DNA of 58,420 bases from Anaerofustis stercorihominis (GCF_005844425.1 NZ_SPHL01000009.1:1-58420); one strand, 5' to 3'; positions 1 to 8,787 are shown, counted from the stretch's first letter. Notes: generated by a model from the letters alone, not told the origin. A program made the numbers and translations.

Positions 1-2
1 AT

Positions 3-356
3 AATGCTAAAACAACAACATACGATAAAAATGGCTATGATGGTGAATTAACAGTCACATATAAGAATGGACTAATAAATAGTATTTCTTATACAAAAAG
101 AAACAATAAAAATGAAGTTATCACATCAAACAATGAATTTTTAAGAACATTCAAAGATACAAATAATATTAATTATCAAAAATATATTCAAAATATTATT
201 GATATGTCAATAGAAAAAGAAAGTATTGTTCTATCTAAAAATAATTTAGATATAGATAAAGAGTACAACAGTCTTGCAAATAAAATAAACGAAAAATCAA
301 AAGACTTCGATTATACAAAATATAAAATATTTAATAATATTGGAGAAAGTATTTAA
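3..356 (+). CDS. C-terminal fragment of a hypothetical protein, possibly FMN-binding-like
   Basis: An open frame enters from the left edge and ends in TAA at 354-356, giving about 117 C-terminal residues. It is lysine- and asparagine-rich. It contains GYDGELTVTYKNGLINSI followed by a segment ending EVITSNNEF. This pattern (GxDGxLxVxxKxGxIxxI, then charged turns) resembles the repeat unit of FMN-binding-domain lipoproteins of Bacillota; that is a pattern judgement, not a search result. The stop lies one base before the thymidine kinase start, and the kinase ribosome-binding site is inside this gene, so the two are probably co-transcribed. The N-terminus is outside the window. Confidence 0.55.
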   Translation, partial: NAKTTTYDKNGYDGELTVTYKNGLINSISYTKRNNKNEVITSNNEFLRTFKDTNNINYQKYIQNIIDMSIEKESIVLSKNNLDIDKEYNSLANKINEKSKDFDYTKYKIFNNIGESI

Positions 357-357
357 T

Positions 358-927
358 ATGGCACAATTATATTTTAGATATTCTACAATGAATGCAGGAA
401 AATCAATTGAAGTATTAAAAATAGCTCACAACTACGAAGAACAAGGAAAGAATGTATTATTATTTACTTCTGAATTGGATAATAGATACGGCAAAGGTTT
501 TGTTGCATCAAGAATAGGCATAAAAAAAGAAGCTATTGTTTTCAATGATAAAACAGACTTTAAACAAATTGTTCAAATGCAGGAAAAAGAAATTCATTGT
601 ATTTTAATTGATGAAGGGCAATTTTTAACAGGACAACATGTTTTAGACTTAACACAAATAGTAGATTATATGAACATCCCTGTTATTGTATATGGGTTAA
701 AAAATGACTCTCAAAATAATTTATTTGAGGGAAGTTTAAACCTACTTATTTATGCCGATAAAATAGAAGAAGTTAAAACAGTTTGCTGGTTTTGTAATAA
801 AAAAGCAACAATGAATTTAAGAATAATAGATGGGAAACCTAATTATTCAGGAAAACAAATCCAAATCGGAGATAATCAAAATTATCTTCCGGTTTGCAGA
901 AAGTGTTATGGAAACCCTAAACTATAA
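358..927 (+). CDS. tdk: Thymidine kinase, type II
   Basis: Salvage enzyme phosphorylating thymidine to dTMP in the cytoplasm. The start is ATG 358 (MAQLYFRYS), 12 nt after GGAG at 342-345; the upstream TTG at 340 would add six unrelated residues. The 189 aa match the usual type II size of about 190. Visible motifs are the P-loop YSTMNAGKS near residue 10, DEGQF (normally DEAQF, holding the catalytic Glu) in the middle, and two C-terminal zinc-ribbon cysteine pairs (CWFC and CRKC). The upstream partial gene ends one base before it, so translation is likely coupled. A terminator follows at once. Confidence 0.95.
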   Translation: MAQLYFRYSTMNAGKSIEVLKIAHNYEEQGKNVLLFTSELDNRYGKGFVASRIGIKKEAIVFNDKTDFKQIVQMQEKEIHCILIDEGQFLTGQHVLDLTQIVDYMNIPVIVYGLKNDSQNNLFEGSLNLLIYADKIEEVKTVCWFCNKKATMNLRIIDGKPNYSGKQIQIGDNQNYLPVCRKCYGNPKL

Positions 928-934
928 GCAATTT

Positions 935-962
935 AAAAAGCTCCTCTTTTGAGGAGCTTTTT
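935..962 (+). terminator. Intrinsic terminator after tdk
   Basis: An A-tract runs into CTCCTC, a TTTT loop and GAGGAG, then CTTTTT, eight bases after the tdk stop. The strong GC stem with flanking A and T tracts could work in both directions. Confidence 0.9.
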
Positions 963-977
963 ATGATAAAATGAGGG

Positions 978-1007
978 AATGATATGAAAATTTATTTACA
1001 TATCATT
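978..1007. repeat. Perfect 9-bp inverted repeat between tdk and rho
   Basis: AATGATATG at 978-986 is mirrored by CATATCATT at 999-1007 with a 12-nt A/T spacer. It lies in the 260-bp gap between the convergent tdk and rho genes. No T-tract follows, so this is not a typical terminator. The rest of the gap is featureless A/T-rich DNA. Confidence 0.5.
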
Positions 1008-1021
1008 TAGGGGAAATTATG

Positions 1022-1041
1022 AAAAAGTTTTTCAACTTTTT
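1022..1041 (-). terminator. Weak A/U hairpin, possible rho terminator
   Basis: On the minus strand AAAAAGTT, a GAAA tetraloop and AACTTTTT form an 8-bp stem about 150 nt past the rho stop. The stem is almost all A-U, so termination is uncertain, but no better candidate is seen downstream of rho. Confidence 0.35.
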
Positions 1042-1187
1042 ACTCTGTTAGTATACTATTATAAATTGATACCATATTGTTTTTAATGTGAAAATTTTAA
1101 GAACATTTTATGTCTTTTATTCTACATTTTATTTAGAAAACATATCATATATTTTTTTATATATCGCTATTTTATGTTATTACTCAA

Positions 1188-2759
1188 TTAAATATTTTTA
1201 GTACAAACATTTATAAATTCTTTGTTATTTCTTGTCTTTTTCATTAGGTTAATTACTCTTTCAGAAAGCTCCAAGCTGTCCATAGAGTTTCTTCTTAAAA
1301 GATTAGCACAATTAAGTTCATCTTCTCTTAAAAGTAAATCTTCCCTTCTCGCTCCTGATTTTACAATATCAATTGCGGGAAATACTCTTCTTCTTGCGAG
1401 CGATTTATCAAGCACAAGTTCCATATTTCCGGTACCCTTAAATTCTTCAAAAATCAAATCATCCATTCTGCTACCCGTTTCAACCAATGCAGTAGCTAAA
1501 ATCGTAAGACTTCCGCCATTTTCTATATTTCTTGCCGCACCAAAAAATTTCTTAGGATAATAAAGACTTTCCGGATCAAGTCCTCCAGATAAAGTTCTTC
1601 CTGAAGATGGAACAACAAGGTTATTTGCTCTTGTAAATCTTGTAATACTATCCATTAAAATTACAACATCTTCACCTATTTCAACAAGTCTTTTAGCCCT
1701 GTCTAAGACCATTTCAGCCGCTTTTATATGATTTGCAGGGTTTTGATCAAAGGTAGAATAAACCACGTCAGAATCAATGCTACGTTGTATATCAGTTACC
1801 TCTTCAGGACGTTCATCTATAAGTAAAACTATTAAATGTATATCAGGATTATTTACTCTTATTGCCTTTGCTATTTGTTTAAGAAGAATAGTTTTTCCTA
1901 CCTTTGGCGCTGCTACTATAAGTCCTCTTTGCCCTTTTCCGATAGGAGAAAAAATATCTATCAATCTGGTTGAAATAATATTTTTTTCTGTTTCAAGATT
2001 TATTCGCTCGTCAGGGAAAATAGGTACAAGCTTTTCAAAATCTTTTCTTCCTACAATACTTTCAGGTGCTTTTCCGTTTACCTGCTCTACATATAATAAC
2101 GCATCAAACTTTTCACCTTCTCCCGAAAGCCTTATTCTTCCTCTTACCAAATCCCCTGCTTTAAGTTTATACTTTCTTATATGTTGAGGCGCCACATATA
2201 TATCATTTTCACCTTGAAGATAATTATTTGTTCTTAAAAATCCATAACCGTCTGATAAAATATCCAAAACCCCTTCATGAGCTTCTGAATATAAAGTCAT
2301 ATCTTTTTCATCATTTTTTTGAAGTTTTTGTTTTTCTTCTTTTAGAATATCACTTGTCTTTCTTCCGTTTACACCTTCTAGAAAAAGCATTGCATAATAC
2401 TTTTCACCTTCTTTTGGAGGTCTTACCTTTCCTGATAAAATATCTCCTGTCTTAATTTTAAACCTTTGAACCTGACTTGCAGCAACATAAACAGCATCTT
2501 CAGGCTTTTTCATATCCTTAGGACGTAAAAAAGCAAAGCCTTCAGGTAAGACTTGAACTTCACCTTCCATATTAAAACTATTTGAAATTGGATCTTTAAG
2601 TTTTGAATATCGTTTATTTTCTTCTTCTTCGTTTACTTTTTCTAATATTAAATCAATAATTTCCTGTTTTTTTAACCCACTTATTTTTGTAATACCATAT
2701 TCACAGGCTTTTTCTTTAAGCTCTGCCACTTTTAATTTTGATAAATCACTACTATTCAT
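1188..2759 (-). CDS. rho: Transcription termination factor Rho with two tandem RNA-binding domains
   Basis: Hexameric RNA helicase/ATPase that terminates transcription. Start ATG 2759 (MNSSDLSKLK) is set by GGAGG at 2765-2769; an upstream extension would add a hydrophobic stretch that is non-coding. The 523 aa contain a Rho N-terminal helical domain (1-45) and then two complete cold-shock-like RNA-binding domains. Domain one spans about 64-132 (GFAFLRP, YVAASQVQRF, SGKVRPPKEGEKYY). Domain two spans about 161-230 (GYGFLRT, IYVAPQHIRKY, GRIRLSGEGEKF). The ATPase follows: Walker A AAPKVGKT near 283-290, Walker B ILMDSITRF, and SSGRTLSGGLDP. E. coli Rho, at 419 aa, has one such domain. The duplication accounts for most of the extra length. 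Confidence 0.96.
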   Translation of the reverse strand: MNSSDLSKLKVAELKEKACEYGITKISGLKKQEIIDLILEKVNEEEENKRYSKLKDPISNSFNMEGEVQVLPEGFAFLRPKDMKKPEDAVYVAASQVQRFKIKTGDILSGKVRPPKEGEKYYAMLFLEGVNGRKTSDILKEEKQKLQKNDEKDMTLYSEAHEGVLDILSDGYGFLRTNNYLQGENDIYVAPQHIRKYKLKAGDLVRGRIRLSGEGEKFDALLYVEQVNGKAPESIVGRKDFEKLVPIFPDERINLETEKNIISTRLIDIFSPIGKGQRGLIVAAPKVGKTILLKQIAKAIRVNNPDIHLIVLLIDERPEEVTDIQRSIDSDVVYSTFDQNPANHIKAAEMVLDRAKRLVEIGEDVVILMDSITRFTRANNLVVPSSGRTLSGGLDPESLYYPKKFFGAARNIENGGSLTILATALVETGSRMDDLIFEEFKGTGNMELVLDKSLARRRVFPAIDIVKSGARREDLLLREDELNCANLLRRNSMDSLELSERVINLMKKTRNNKEFINVCTKNI

Positions 2760-3232
2760 AAATACCTCCGGGAAAATGAAAAGAATAAAAAATAAATATA
2801 TAAATCTTTCGAAAATTATTATTAAGATATCTACTATTTTACTATGATAAAAAAAATAAATCAATGAAATTGTTCTTATTTAAGTTTTTGTTAATATAAT
2901 TTACAAAGGAGAATGAAATGTGGATAGGAATCAATATTAACAAAATTATTTTTTATATACTTTTTTTAATAATACTTTATTATTTTACAAAAAAAATATT
3001 ATTAAAAAGATAAATTACGGATTATTTAATATTCTAATCTTTTTTTAATAAAAAAAGTGTATTTTTTTCCTTTTTTTTTCACAATTAAAACAACAAAGTA
3101 TCATAGCATACGATTATACTAAACACTGTAAAACAAATAAGTTTTACAAATATAATTTCCCCTTTAATTTTAAAAATGTTATGATTTTCTTTAATTTAGG
3201 AAAGTATCCTTTAACAGGAAGAAATAAATAAC
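2760..3232. other. A/T-rich gap between rho and jag
   Basis: About 470 bp separate the start of rho from the terminator after jag. The part nearest rho (2760-2865) is its leader, with long A/T runs and no clear promoter. A short RBS-preceded reading frame sits at 2918-3013 on the plus strand. The remainder (3014-3232) is over 75% A/T and I see no gene, DnaA-box cluster or structured RNA in it. Confidence 0.5.
2918..3013 (+). CDS. Possible 31-aa single-pass membrane peptide
   Basis: ATG 2918 follows a strong AAAGGAG at 2905-2911 with 6-nt spacing. The frame encodes 31 residues: a short polar start (MWIGININK), a hydrophobic core of about 15 residues (IIFYILFLIILYYF) and a basic tail ending KKILLKR. 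This is the classic layout of a small single-pass inner-membrane peptide, such as a type I toxin or a small membrane regulator. A TATAAT occurs at 2895-2900 but would start the RNA inside the ribosome-binding site, so the promoter is unclear. A/T-rich DNA yields such frames by chance; the good RBS is the main support. No function can be assigned. Confidence 0.4.
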   Translation: MWIGININKIIFYILFLIILYYFTKKILLKR

Positions 3233-3259
3233 AAAAAAAAGACCGTAAGGTCTTTTTTT
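3233..3259 (-). terminator. Terminator after jag
   Basis: Eight A, GACC, GTAA loop, GGTC and seven T. The T-tract overlaps the jag stop codon, so the hairpin ends the rpmE-to-jag unit on the minus strand. It is symmetric and could act in both directions. Confidence 0.85.
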
Positions 3260-3890
3260 ATTTAGTATATTCTATTATTAAATGTCTGTTTGTACCTTCA
3301 TCAACAGAATAAGTCGTTATATGTTCCCTACCTTGAAGATATGAATGAATAATTCTTCTTTCATAAGGATTCATTGGTTCAAGCTCAATATTTTTTCTTC
3401 TTTTTAAAGCTTTAGTTGCAAGCTTATCTGCCAAATGTTCCAAGGTTTCTTTTCTTTTTTCTCTATAATTGTTTATATCAAGAATTACTCTAATATAATT
3501 TTCAGAACTCTTATTTACAACAAGACTTGTTAAATATTGTAAAGAATCTAATGTTTGACCATGTTTTCCAATTAATACACCTGTATTTTCTATATCAAGA
3601 GAAATAAACATATTTTCATCTTTTTCATCATAATCAATGCTTATAGAATGTTCAATACCCATTTTATTTAAAACACTGTCTAAGAATTCTTTTGCAATTT
3701 CATCAAATTTTTCAATTAAAAATACTTCTACTTTGGCACTTTTTGCACCTATTCCCATAAAACCTGAAGTAGGCATTTCTAAAACTTTTGTATCAACTTC
3801 TTCGCTTGTTGCATTAAGTTTTTCAAGAGCATCTTTTATTGCATCTTCAATTGTCTTACCTTTTCCTATTGCGCTTTTTCTTCTTTCCAT
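3258..3890 (-). CDS. jag: RNA-binding protein Jag/KhpB
   Basis: The 210 aa show the three usual parts: Jag N-terminal domain (about 1-50), a KH domain with a GKHG loop (GVLIGKHGQTLDSLQYL), and a C-terminal R3H domain (ERRIIHSYLQGR). Family members partner KhpA and bind small and messenger RNAs, affecting cell division and elongation; in Bacillus jag follows spoIIIJ/yidC. The start at 3890 has GGAGG at 3897-3901. It lies inside yidC, overlapping it by 35 bp, so translation is probably coupled. It is the last gene of the rpmH-rnpA-yidD-yidC-jag unit. Confidence 0.93.
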   Translation of the reverse strand: MERRKSAIGKGKTIEDAIKDALEKLNATSEEVDTKVLEMPTSGFMGIGAKSAKVEVFLIEKFDEIAKEFLDSVLNKMGIEHSISIDYDEKDENMFISLDIENTGVLIGKHGQTLDSLQYLTSLVVNKSSENYIRVILDINNYREKRKETLEHLADKLATKALKRRKNIELEPMNPYERRIIHSYLQGREHITTYSVDEGTNRHLIIEYTK

Positions 3891-4629
3891 TAGATACCTC
3901 CGTATAATTACTTATAGGTTTTACATGTAAAGATTCAGCTGTTACAGGCATAAATTTATACATAATTTCTGTTTGTAAAATACCAAGTAATGTCGTTGCT
4001 GCCCAGTATATAGCAAGAGCTCCCGGGAAAGTTAAAGACATCCAGCCTATCATTAATGTCATAACAAAATTCATCATTTGCATACTGCCGCCCATTTGAT
4101 TAGGTTGGTTAGCCATTGATTGTTTCATTTGAATAAAAGTAGCTAAAGTAGTAATCATAGGAATAATCAAAGCATATAAAGTATCAAGAGAAAATCCGCT
4201 TGTTCTAACAATATCCATTGCAGATATACTAATATCTTTTAACCAGAAAAATGACATTGAAACATTTGTCATTCCCCCTGTAAAAACATATAATTCAGGC
4301 TGTCTTATAACACCAAACAAACCTAAAATTATAGGAATTTGTATTAATAAAGGAAGACAACCGCTCATTGGATTATAATTATATTTTTCATAAACTTTCC
4401 ACATTTCTTCGCCTTGTTTGGCTTTATCGTTTTTGTATTTTTCCTGAATTTTCATAACTTCAGGATTGATAACTTTCATAATTTGTGTTGATTTGATTTG
4501 TTTGTATGTAAGTGGAAGCAAAATAATTTTTGCAAACAATGCAAAAAGAATGATTGCAAGTCCGTAGTTACCTATAAAATTATAGATAAACAGCAAAACC
4601 TTTCCAAATAACATATATAAATACGACAT
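3856..4629 (-). CDS. yidC: Membrane protein insertase YidC/OxaI
   Basis: Inserts and folds inner-membrane proteins with or without SecYEG. The 257 aa are typical of the short Gram-positive form, which lacks the large E. coli periplasmic domain. Several membrane segments are visible. The first (IILFALFAKIILLPLTYKQ) carries a positive residue expected in the hydrophilic groove, followed by the long charged hairpin (KIQEKYKNDKAK) and PMSGCLPLLIQIPI. The C-terminus is basic (GKKKKRNRKR). No lipobox cysteine is seen, unlike SpoIIIJ. It follows yidD and overlaps jag. Confidence 0.95.
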   Translation of the reverse strand: MSYLYMLFGKVLLFIYNFIGNYGLAIILFALFAKIILLPLTYKQIKSTQIMKVINPEVMKIQEKYKNDKAKQGEEMWKVYEKYNYNPMSGCLPLLIQIPIILGLFGVIRQPELYVFTGGMTNVSMSFFWLKDISISAMDIVRTSGFSLDTLYALIIPMITTLATFIQMKQSMANQPNQMGGSMQMMNFVMTLMIGWMSLTFPGALAIYWAATTLLGILQTEIMYKFMPVTAESLHVKPISNYTEVSNGKKKKRNRKR

Positions 4630-4647
4630 GTTTTTTCTTTTTTCCTC

Positions 4648-4869
4648 CTATAGAAATTTTTCCGGAACCGGGTCGTATCCCCCTTTTGAAAAAGGGTTAC
4701 ATCTTAAAACTCTGTATACACTTAATATAGTGCCTTTAAAAAAGCCATGTTTTTTATATGCTTCAATAGCATAATTTGAGCACGTTGGAATATACTTACA
4801 ACATGGTCTTTTTAAACCAGATAAATATTTTTGATAAAAGATTACCAGTTTAGTCATCAATTTAGCCAT
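4648..4869 (-). CDS. yidD: Membrane protein insertion efficiency factor YidD
   Basis: A 73-aa basic protein with the conserved core [20 protein letters not shown] and the C-terminal motif [14 protein letters not shown], diagnostic of the YidD/DUF37 family that assists YidC. I chose ATG 4869 because AGGTGA at 4877-4882 gives 7-nt spacing; the ATG two codons upstream abuts that site. It overlaps the end of rnpA by 8 bp and precedes yidC, the normal order. Confidence 0.93.
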   Translation of the reverse strand: MAKLMTKLVIFYQKYLSGLKRPCCKYIPTCSNYAIEAYKKHGFFKGTILSVYRVLRCNPFSKGGYDPVPEKFL

Positions 4870-5200
4870 TTTCATTCACCTTTAATAATCCAAGTTTTTT
4901 AATCAAATGAAGAAATGAATTATTCAATGTTTGATAATCAATATCTTTTGCTTTTACTCTGACAATGCATATTATATCATAGCCTTCTTTTATTTGGTAT
5001 GCATTTAACCTAGAAATTTCCCTAAGTCTTCTTTTTATTTTATTCCTTGTTACTGCATTACCAACTTTTTTGCTTACCGAAAAACCTATCCTGCTTTCAT
5101 TATCGGTTTTTAAAATATATAAAACCAAATGTCTGTTTGCAAAAGATTTTTGGTTGTTGTAAACTCTTTTAAAATCTATACTGTTTTTTAATCTTTGCAT
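4862..5200 (-). CDS. rnpA: Ribonuclease P protein component
   Basis: Protein subunit of RNase P, which with the rnpB RNA trims tRNA 5' ends. The 112 aa contain the family motif [20 protein letters not shown] (the RNR region) at about residues 40-60 and a basic N-terminus. It lies between rpmH and yidD as in most bacteria. The upstream hairpin at 5221-5246 may reduce its transcription relative to rpmH. rnpB itself is not in the window. Confidence 0.96.
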   Translation of the reverse strand: MQRLKNSIDFKRVYNNQKSFANRHLVLYILKTDNESRIGFSVSKKVGNAVTRNKIKRRLREISRLNAYQIKEGYDIICIVRVKAKDIDYQTLNNSFLHLIKKLGLLKVNENG

Positions 5201-5220
5201 GATTTACCCTTATCATATAT

Positions 5221-5246
5221 AAAAAAAGGCTACATTTACAGTAGCC
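5221..5246 (-). terminator. Attenuator-like hairpin between rpmH and rnpA
   Basis: Minus strand GGCTAC, TGTAAAT loop and GTAGCC followed by seven T lie in the 60-nt gap between rpmH and rnpA. This is a good intrinsic terminator inside an otherwise co-directional unit, so it probably sets a high L34 to low RnpA ratio. Confidence 0.8.
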
Positions 5247-5260
5247 CTAGCAGTTAATAT

Positions 5261-5395
5261 CTAAGCAGATAATTGTTTTCTACCTTTTCTTCTTCTATTT
5301 CTGATTACATTTTTTCCGCCTGGAGTAGACATTCTGCTTCTGAAACCATGATTTTTCTTTCTTTTATGATTGTTTGGTTGAAAAGTCCTTTTCAT
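5261..5395 (-). CDS. rpmH: 50S ribosomal protein L34
   Basis: A 44-aa gene read directly from the minus strand. It begins [19 protein letters not shown], continues through [10 protein letters not shown] and ends KGRKQLSA, a full-length L34. ATG 5395 has AGGAGG at 5405-5410, 9 nt upstream. It is followed by an attenuator-like hairpin and rnpA. rpmE is directly upstream rather than dnaA. Confidence 0.97.
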   Translation of the reverse strand: MKRTFQPNNHKRKKNHGFRSRMSTPGGKNVIRNRRRKGRKQLSA

Positions 5396-5422
5396 AAGAA
5401 TATGCCTCCTTCTATATTATAC

Positions 5423-5623
5423 TTAGTCCAAATTATATCTTTTCTTAAATCTATCAACTCTACCGCCTGTATCTACAAGTTTTTGTTTTCCTGTATAGAA
5501 TGGATGACATTTTGAACAAATTTCCACACGGATTTCGTCTTTTACAGAACCTGTTTCAAAAGTATTTCCACAAGCGCAAGTAACTGTGCATTTACCATAG
5601 TTTGGATGGATTCCTTCTTTCAT
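5423..5623 (-). CDS. rpmE: 50S ribosomal protein L31, zinc form
   Basis: Start ATG 5623 ([11 protein letters not shown]) follows the GGGGTG-type site at 5630-5637; the longer frame from 5644 is not supported. The 66 aa carry the zinc-binding cysteines of the C+ form (CACGNTF and [11 protein letters not shown]). Zinc-type L31 is replaced by a Cys-less paralogue under zinc limitation in Bacillus; no paralogue is in this window. It lies 27 bp upstream of rpmH and may form one unit with it. Confidence 0.95.
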   Translation of the reverse strand: MKEGIHPNYGKCTVTCACGNTFETGSVKDEIRVEICSKCHPFYTGKQKLVDTGGRVDRFKKRYNLD

Positions 5624-5764
5624 TTCTTTCACCCCTTTTGACAAATTATTATATAAAAATAATTTTATATTCTTTTACTATATTCGTAGCCTAATAAGTA
5701 TACTATTTTTTTTACAATAATGCAAATGTTTTTTTTATTTTTTATAATATTTTTTTTATCATGC

Positions 5765-5793
5765 TTTTACTTATGTTTATTTTATGGTAAAAT
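5765..5793 (+). promoter_or_regulatory. Predicted lepA promoter
   Basis: TTTTAC at 5765-5770, 17 nt, then an extended -10 TGGTAAAAT (5785-5793). The predicted start near 5800 leaves a short leader to the lepA RBS AAGGTG. Another TATAAT at 5807-5812 has no matching -35. Confidence 0.5.
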
Positions 5794-5827
5794 TTATTAG
5801 CATTATTATAATAATATAAGGTGAAAG

Positions 5828-7633
5828 ATGAAAAGTAAACAAGAAAGAACAAGAAATTTTTGCATTATTGCACATATTGACCATGGTAAATCAACCTTGG
5901 CAGACAGATTAATAGAAAAAACAGGCTTAATAGCCAAAAGAGATATGACAAGTCAAGTTCTTGATAAAATGGACCTTGAACAAGAAAGAGGAATAACTAT
6001 TAAACTTCAAGCTGTAAGACTTGTTTATGAAGCAAAAGACGGTGAAGAATACTATCTAAATCTTATAGATACACCGGGACATGTTGACTTTACTTATGAA
6101 GTATCACGTTCTCTTGCTGCATGCGAAGGTGCAATATTAATAGTAGACGCAACTCAAGGAATTCAAGCACAAACAATGGCAAATGTATACCTTGCTCTTG
6201 AAAACGACCTTGAAATTATTCCTGTAATAAATAAGATAGACCTTCCAAGCGCAGACCCTGAAATAGCAAGAAGGGAAATTGAAGATTATATCGGTCTACC
6301 TGCAGATGAAGCACCTCTTATTTCAGCGAAAGAAGGAATAAATATAGAAGATGTTTTAGAAGCAATCGTAAAAGATATTCCATCTCCAAAAGAAAACAAC
6401 AAACAACCACTAAGAGGACTTATTTTCGACTCATATTATGATCAATATAAAGGGGTTGTTATAAGTACAAGAATAGTTGACGGTGAAATAAAAAAAGGCA
6501 CAAAAATTAGATTTTACGCAACAGGAAAAGAATTTGAAGTTGAAGAAGTTGGAATCTTTACAAGCACTTTAACTCCTGTAACAAAACTTGAAAGTGGAGA
6601 TGTAGGATATGTTTGTGCCAGCATAAAAAATGTTGAAGACACAAGAGTTGGGGACACAATAATGGATGCTCATAACATGGCAAGTGAACCTCTACCTGGA
6701 TATAAAAGCATTACTCCAATGGTTTACTGCGGTATCTACCCTGCTGACGGAAGCAAATATGAGGACTTAAAGGAAGCTTTGGGAAAACTTAAATTAAACG
6801 ATGCTTCTTTATTATATGAACCTGAAACTTCCGTTGCTCTAGGATTTGGTTTTAGATGCGGATTTTTGGGACTTTTACACTTAGAAGTAACACAGCAAAG
6901 AATAGACAGAGAATATAATATAGATATTGTAACAACAACTCCAAGCGTTATATATCATGTAACAAAAACAGACGGCAGTGAACTTAAAGTAGACAACCCT
7001 ACAAATCTTCCTCCAATTCAAGAAATAAGTTACATGGAAGAACCTTTTGTTGATGCCAATATAATGCTTCCAAGTGAATATGTTGGAGCTGTTATGGAAA
7101 TTTGTCAAAATAAAAGAGGCATTTACAAAACAATGGACTACATTGATGAAAACAGAGTTAACTTAAAATATGAAATGCCTTTAAATGAAATTATTTACGA
7201 TTTCTTTGATACATTAAAATCAAGAACAAAAGGATATGCTTCTCTTGATTATGAACTACTTGATTATAGAAAGTCAGACCTTGTAAAACTTGATATACTT
7301 CTAAACGGAGAAATGGTAGATGCACTTTCATTTATCGTTCACCGTGACAAAGCTCAAGCAAGAGGAAGACTTATTGTAAAAAAACTTAAAGAAGAAATTC
7401 CAAGACAAATGTTTGAAATCCCTATTCAAGCAGCAATAGGCGGAAAAATCATTGCAAGAGAAACCGTAAGAGCTTTAAGAAAAGACGTTTTAGCTAAATG
7501 TTACGGTGGAGATATTTCAAGAAAAAGAAAGCTTCTTGAAAAACAAAAAGAAGGGAAAAAGAAAATGCGTCAAGTTGGTAAAGTTGAAGTTCCTCAAGAT
7601 GCATTTACGGCAGTGCTTAAATTAGATGAATAA
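5828..7633 (+). CDS. lepA: Elongation factor 4 (LepA)
   Basis: Ribosome-associated GTPase that back-translocates stalled ribosomes or aids initiation and 30S assembly. The 601 aa match the family. G1 is AHIDHGKST (15-23), G3 DTPGHVDF, G4 NKIDLP. The EF-G-like domains and the LepA-specific C-terminus (REIVRALRKD-like stretch, then [19 protein letters not shown]) follow. AAGGTGAAAG directly precedes ATG 5828. It overlaps hemW by 8 bp; lepA-hemW is a common Bacillota pair, though hrcA-grpE-dnaK, which often follow, are absent. Confidence 0.98.
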   Translation: MKSKQERTRNFCIIAHIDHGKSTLADRLIEKTGLIAKRDMTSQVLDKMDLEQERGITIKLQAVRLVYEAKDGEEYYLNLIDTPGHVDFTYEVSRSLAACEGAILIVDATQGIQAQTMANVYLALENDLEIIPVINKIDLPSADPEIARREIEDYIGLPADEAPLISAKEGINIEDVLEAIVKDIPSPKENNKQPLRGLIFDSYYDQYKGVVISTRIVDGEIKKGTKIRFYATGKEFEVEEVGIFTSTLTPVTKLESGDVGYVCASIKNVEDTRVGDTIMDAHNMASEPLPGYKSITPMVYCGIYPADGSKYEDLKEALGKLKLNDASLLYEPETSVALGFGFRCGFLGLLHLEVTQQRIDREYNIDIVTTTPSVIYHVTKTDGSELKVDNPTNLPPIQEISYMEEPFVDANIMLPSEYVGAVMEICQNKRGIYKTMDYIDENRVNLKYEMPLNEIIYDFFDTLKSRTKGYASLDYELLDYRKSDLVKLDILLNGEMVDALSFIVHRDKAQARGRLIVKKLKEEIPRQMFEIPIQAAIGGKIIARETVRALRKDVLAKCYGGDISRKRKLLEKQKEGKKKMRQVGKVEVPQDAFTAVLKLDE

Positions 7634-8756
7634 TATTTCAATATATATACACACACCATTTTGTAAACATAAATGTTATTACTGTGATTTTGCTTCTTAT
7701 GCAAATAGTGAAAACTACATTAGAGATTATTATGAAGCATTAGGTAAAGAAATTCTTTTAAAAAAGGAACAGCTAAAGAGTAGAAGTATTTCTACTCTTT
7801 ATTTTGGCGGAGGAACTCCAAGTTATGTAGACAGCCAATATATAGGTCAAATCATAAATATCATTAAATCAAATTTTAATTTTGAAGATAATGCTGAAAT
7901 AACAATAGAGCTTAACCCCGAAAGTGTAACAAAAGAAAAACTTCAAGATTACAAAAATTTTGGTTTTAACCGACTAAGTATGGGATTACAATCTGCAAAT
8001 AATGAAACTTTAAAAAAGATAGGAAGAATACACACTGTAGAGAAATTTAAAGAAGCTTTTCTCCTTTCAAGAGAAGAAGGCTTTAACAATATAAATGTAG
8101 ATTTAATGTTTTCTCTACCGAATGAAAAATTAATAAATTTTATTGATTCTTTAGAATTTGTATTATCCCTTAATCCAGAACATATTTCTACCTATTCTCT
8201 TATATTGGAAAAAGGTACAAAGCTTTACGATTATTACCAAAACAACAATATAGAGCAAAACGATAATTTAGACAGACAAATGTATCATTATTTAATACAA
8301 AAATTAAATGAATATGGATATAATCAATATGAAATTTCGAACTTTGCAAAAGATGGATATGAAAGCAGACATAATTTAAGATGTTGGGACTTTTATGATT
8401 ATGTAGGATTTGGGAGCAATGCTTCAAGCTTTAATGATAATAAACGGAGTACAAATAAAGAAAATATAAAAGATTATATTGAAGACATAAAAAAAGATAC
8501 TATTCCAATAAAAGAAGAACATATACTTACAAATGAAGAATTAATTGGAGATTATATTATGCTAGCATTAAGAAAAACAAAAGGCTTAGACATAGATGAT
8601 TTTAATAAAAAGTTTAATTTAGATTTTGAGGATATATATAAAGACAAAATAAATAAATTTAAAGAAATGGGACTTGTACAAATAAAAAACAATCATTTTT
8701 CTTTAACATATAAAGGACTGGATTTTGCAAATGTTGTAATGATGGAATTCATATAA
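7626..8756 (+). CDS. hemW: Heme chaperone / HemN-like radical SAM protein HemW
   Basis: The 376 aa start [21 protein letters not shown]13, C17 and C20 form the radical-SAM CxxxCxxC cluster motif, followed by GGGTPSYV and a HemN C-terminal domain. The size and the lack of the longer HemN N-terminus fit HemW, which inserts heme into respiratory proteins, rather than true coproporphyrinogen dehydrogenase. No independent RBS is seen; ATG 7626 is inside the end of lepA, so translation is probably coupled. A bidirectional terminator follows. Confidence 0.92.
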   Translation: MNNISIYIHTPFCKHKCYYCDFASYANSENYIRDYYEALGKEILLKKEQLKSRSISTLYFGGGTPSYVDSQYIGQIINIIKSNFNFEDNAEITIELNPESVTKEKLQDYKNFGFNRLSMGLQSANNETLKKIGRIHTVEKFKEAFLLSREEGFNNINVDLMFSLPNEKLINFIDSLEFVLSLNPEHISTYSLILEKGTKLYDYYQNNNIEQNDNLDRQMYHYLIQKLNEYGYNQYEISNFAKDGYESRHNLRCWDFYDYVGFGSNASSFNDNKRSTNKENIKDYIEDIKKDTIPIKEEHILTNEELIGDYIMLALRKTKGLDIDDFNKKFNLDFEDIYKDKINKFKEMGLVQIKNNHFSLTYKGLDFANVVMMEFI

Positions 8757-8787
8757 AAAAAAGCACTGAAATCAGTGCTTTTTTTAT
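8756..8787. terminator. Bidirectional terminator, hemW / ornithine-racemase gene
   Basis: An A-tract, GCACTG, a short AAAT turn, CAGTGC and a T-tract lie between two convergent genes. The T-tract reaches the minus-strand stop codon. Confidence 0.9.

Noticed and set aside
340-357. TTG start for thymidine kinase giving six extra residues
   Set aside because: The GGAG lies inside it, and ATG 358 gives the standard type II N-terminus.
2760-2864. N-terminal extension of rho (35 residues, hydrophobic) to an upstream start
   Set aside because: GGAGG at 2765-2769 marks ATG 2759; the extension is A/T-rich leader with no RBS and does not resemble Rho.
2760-3232. Possible oriC or DnaA-box cluster near rho-jag
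   Set aside because: No TTATCCACA-like repeats and no dnaA; A/T richness alone is not evidence.
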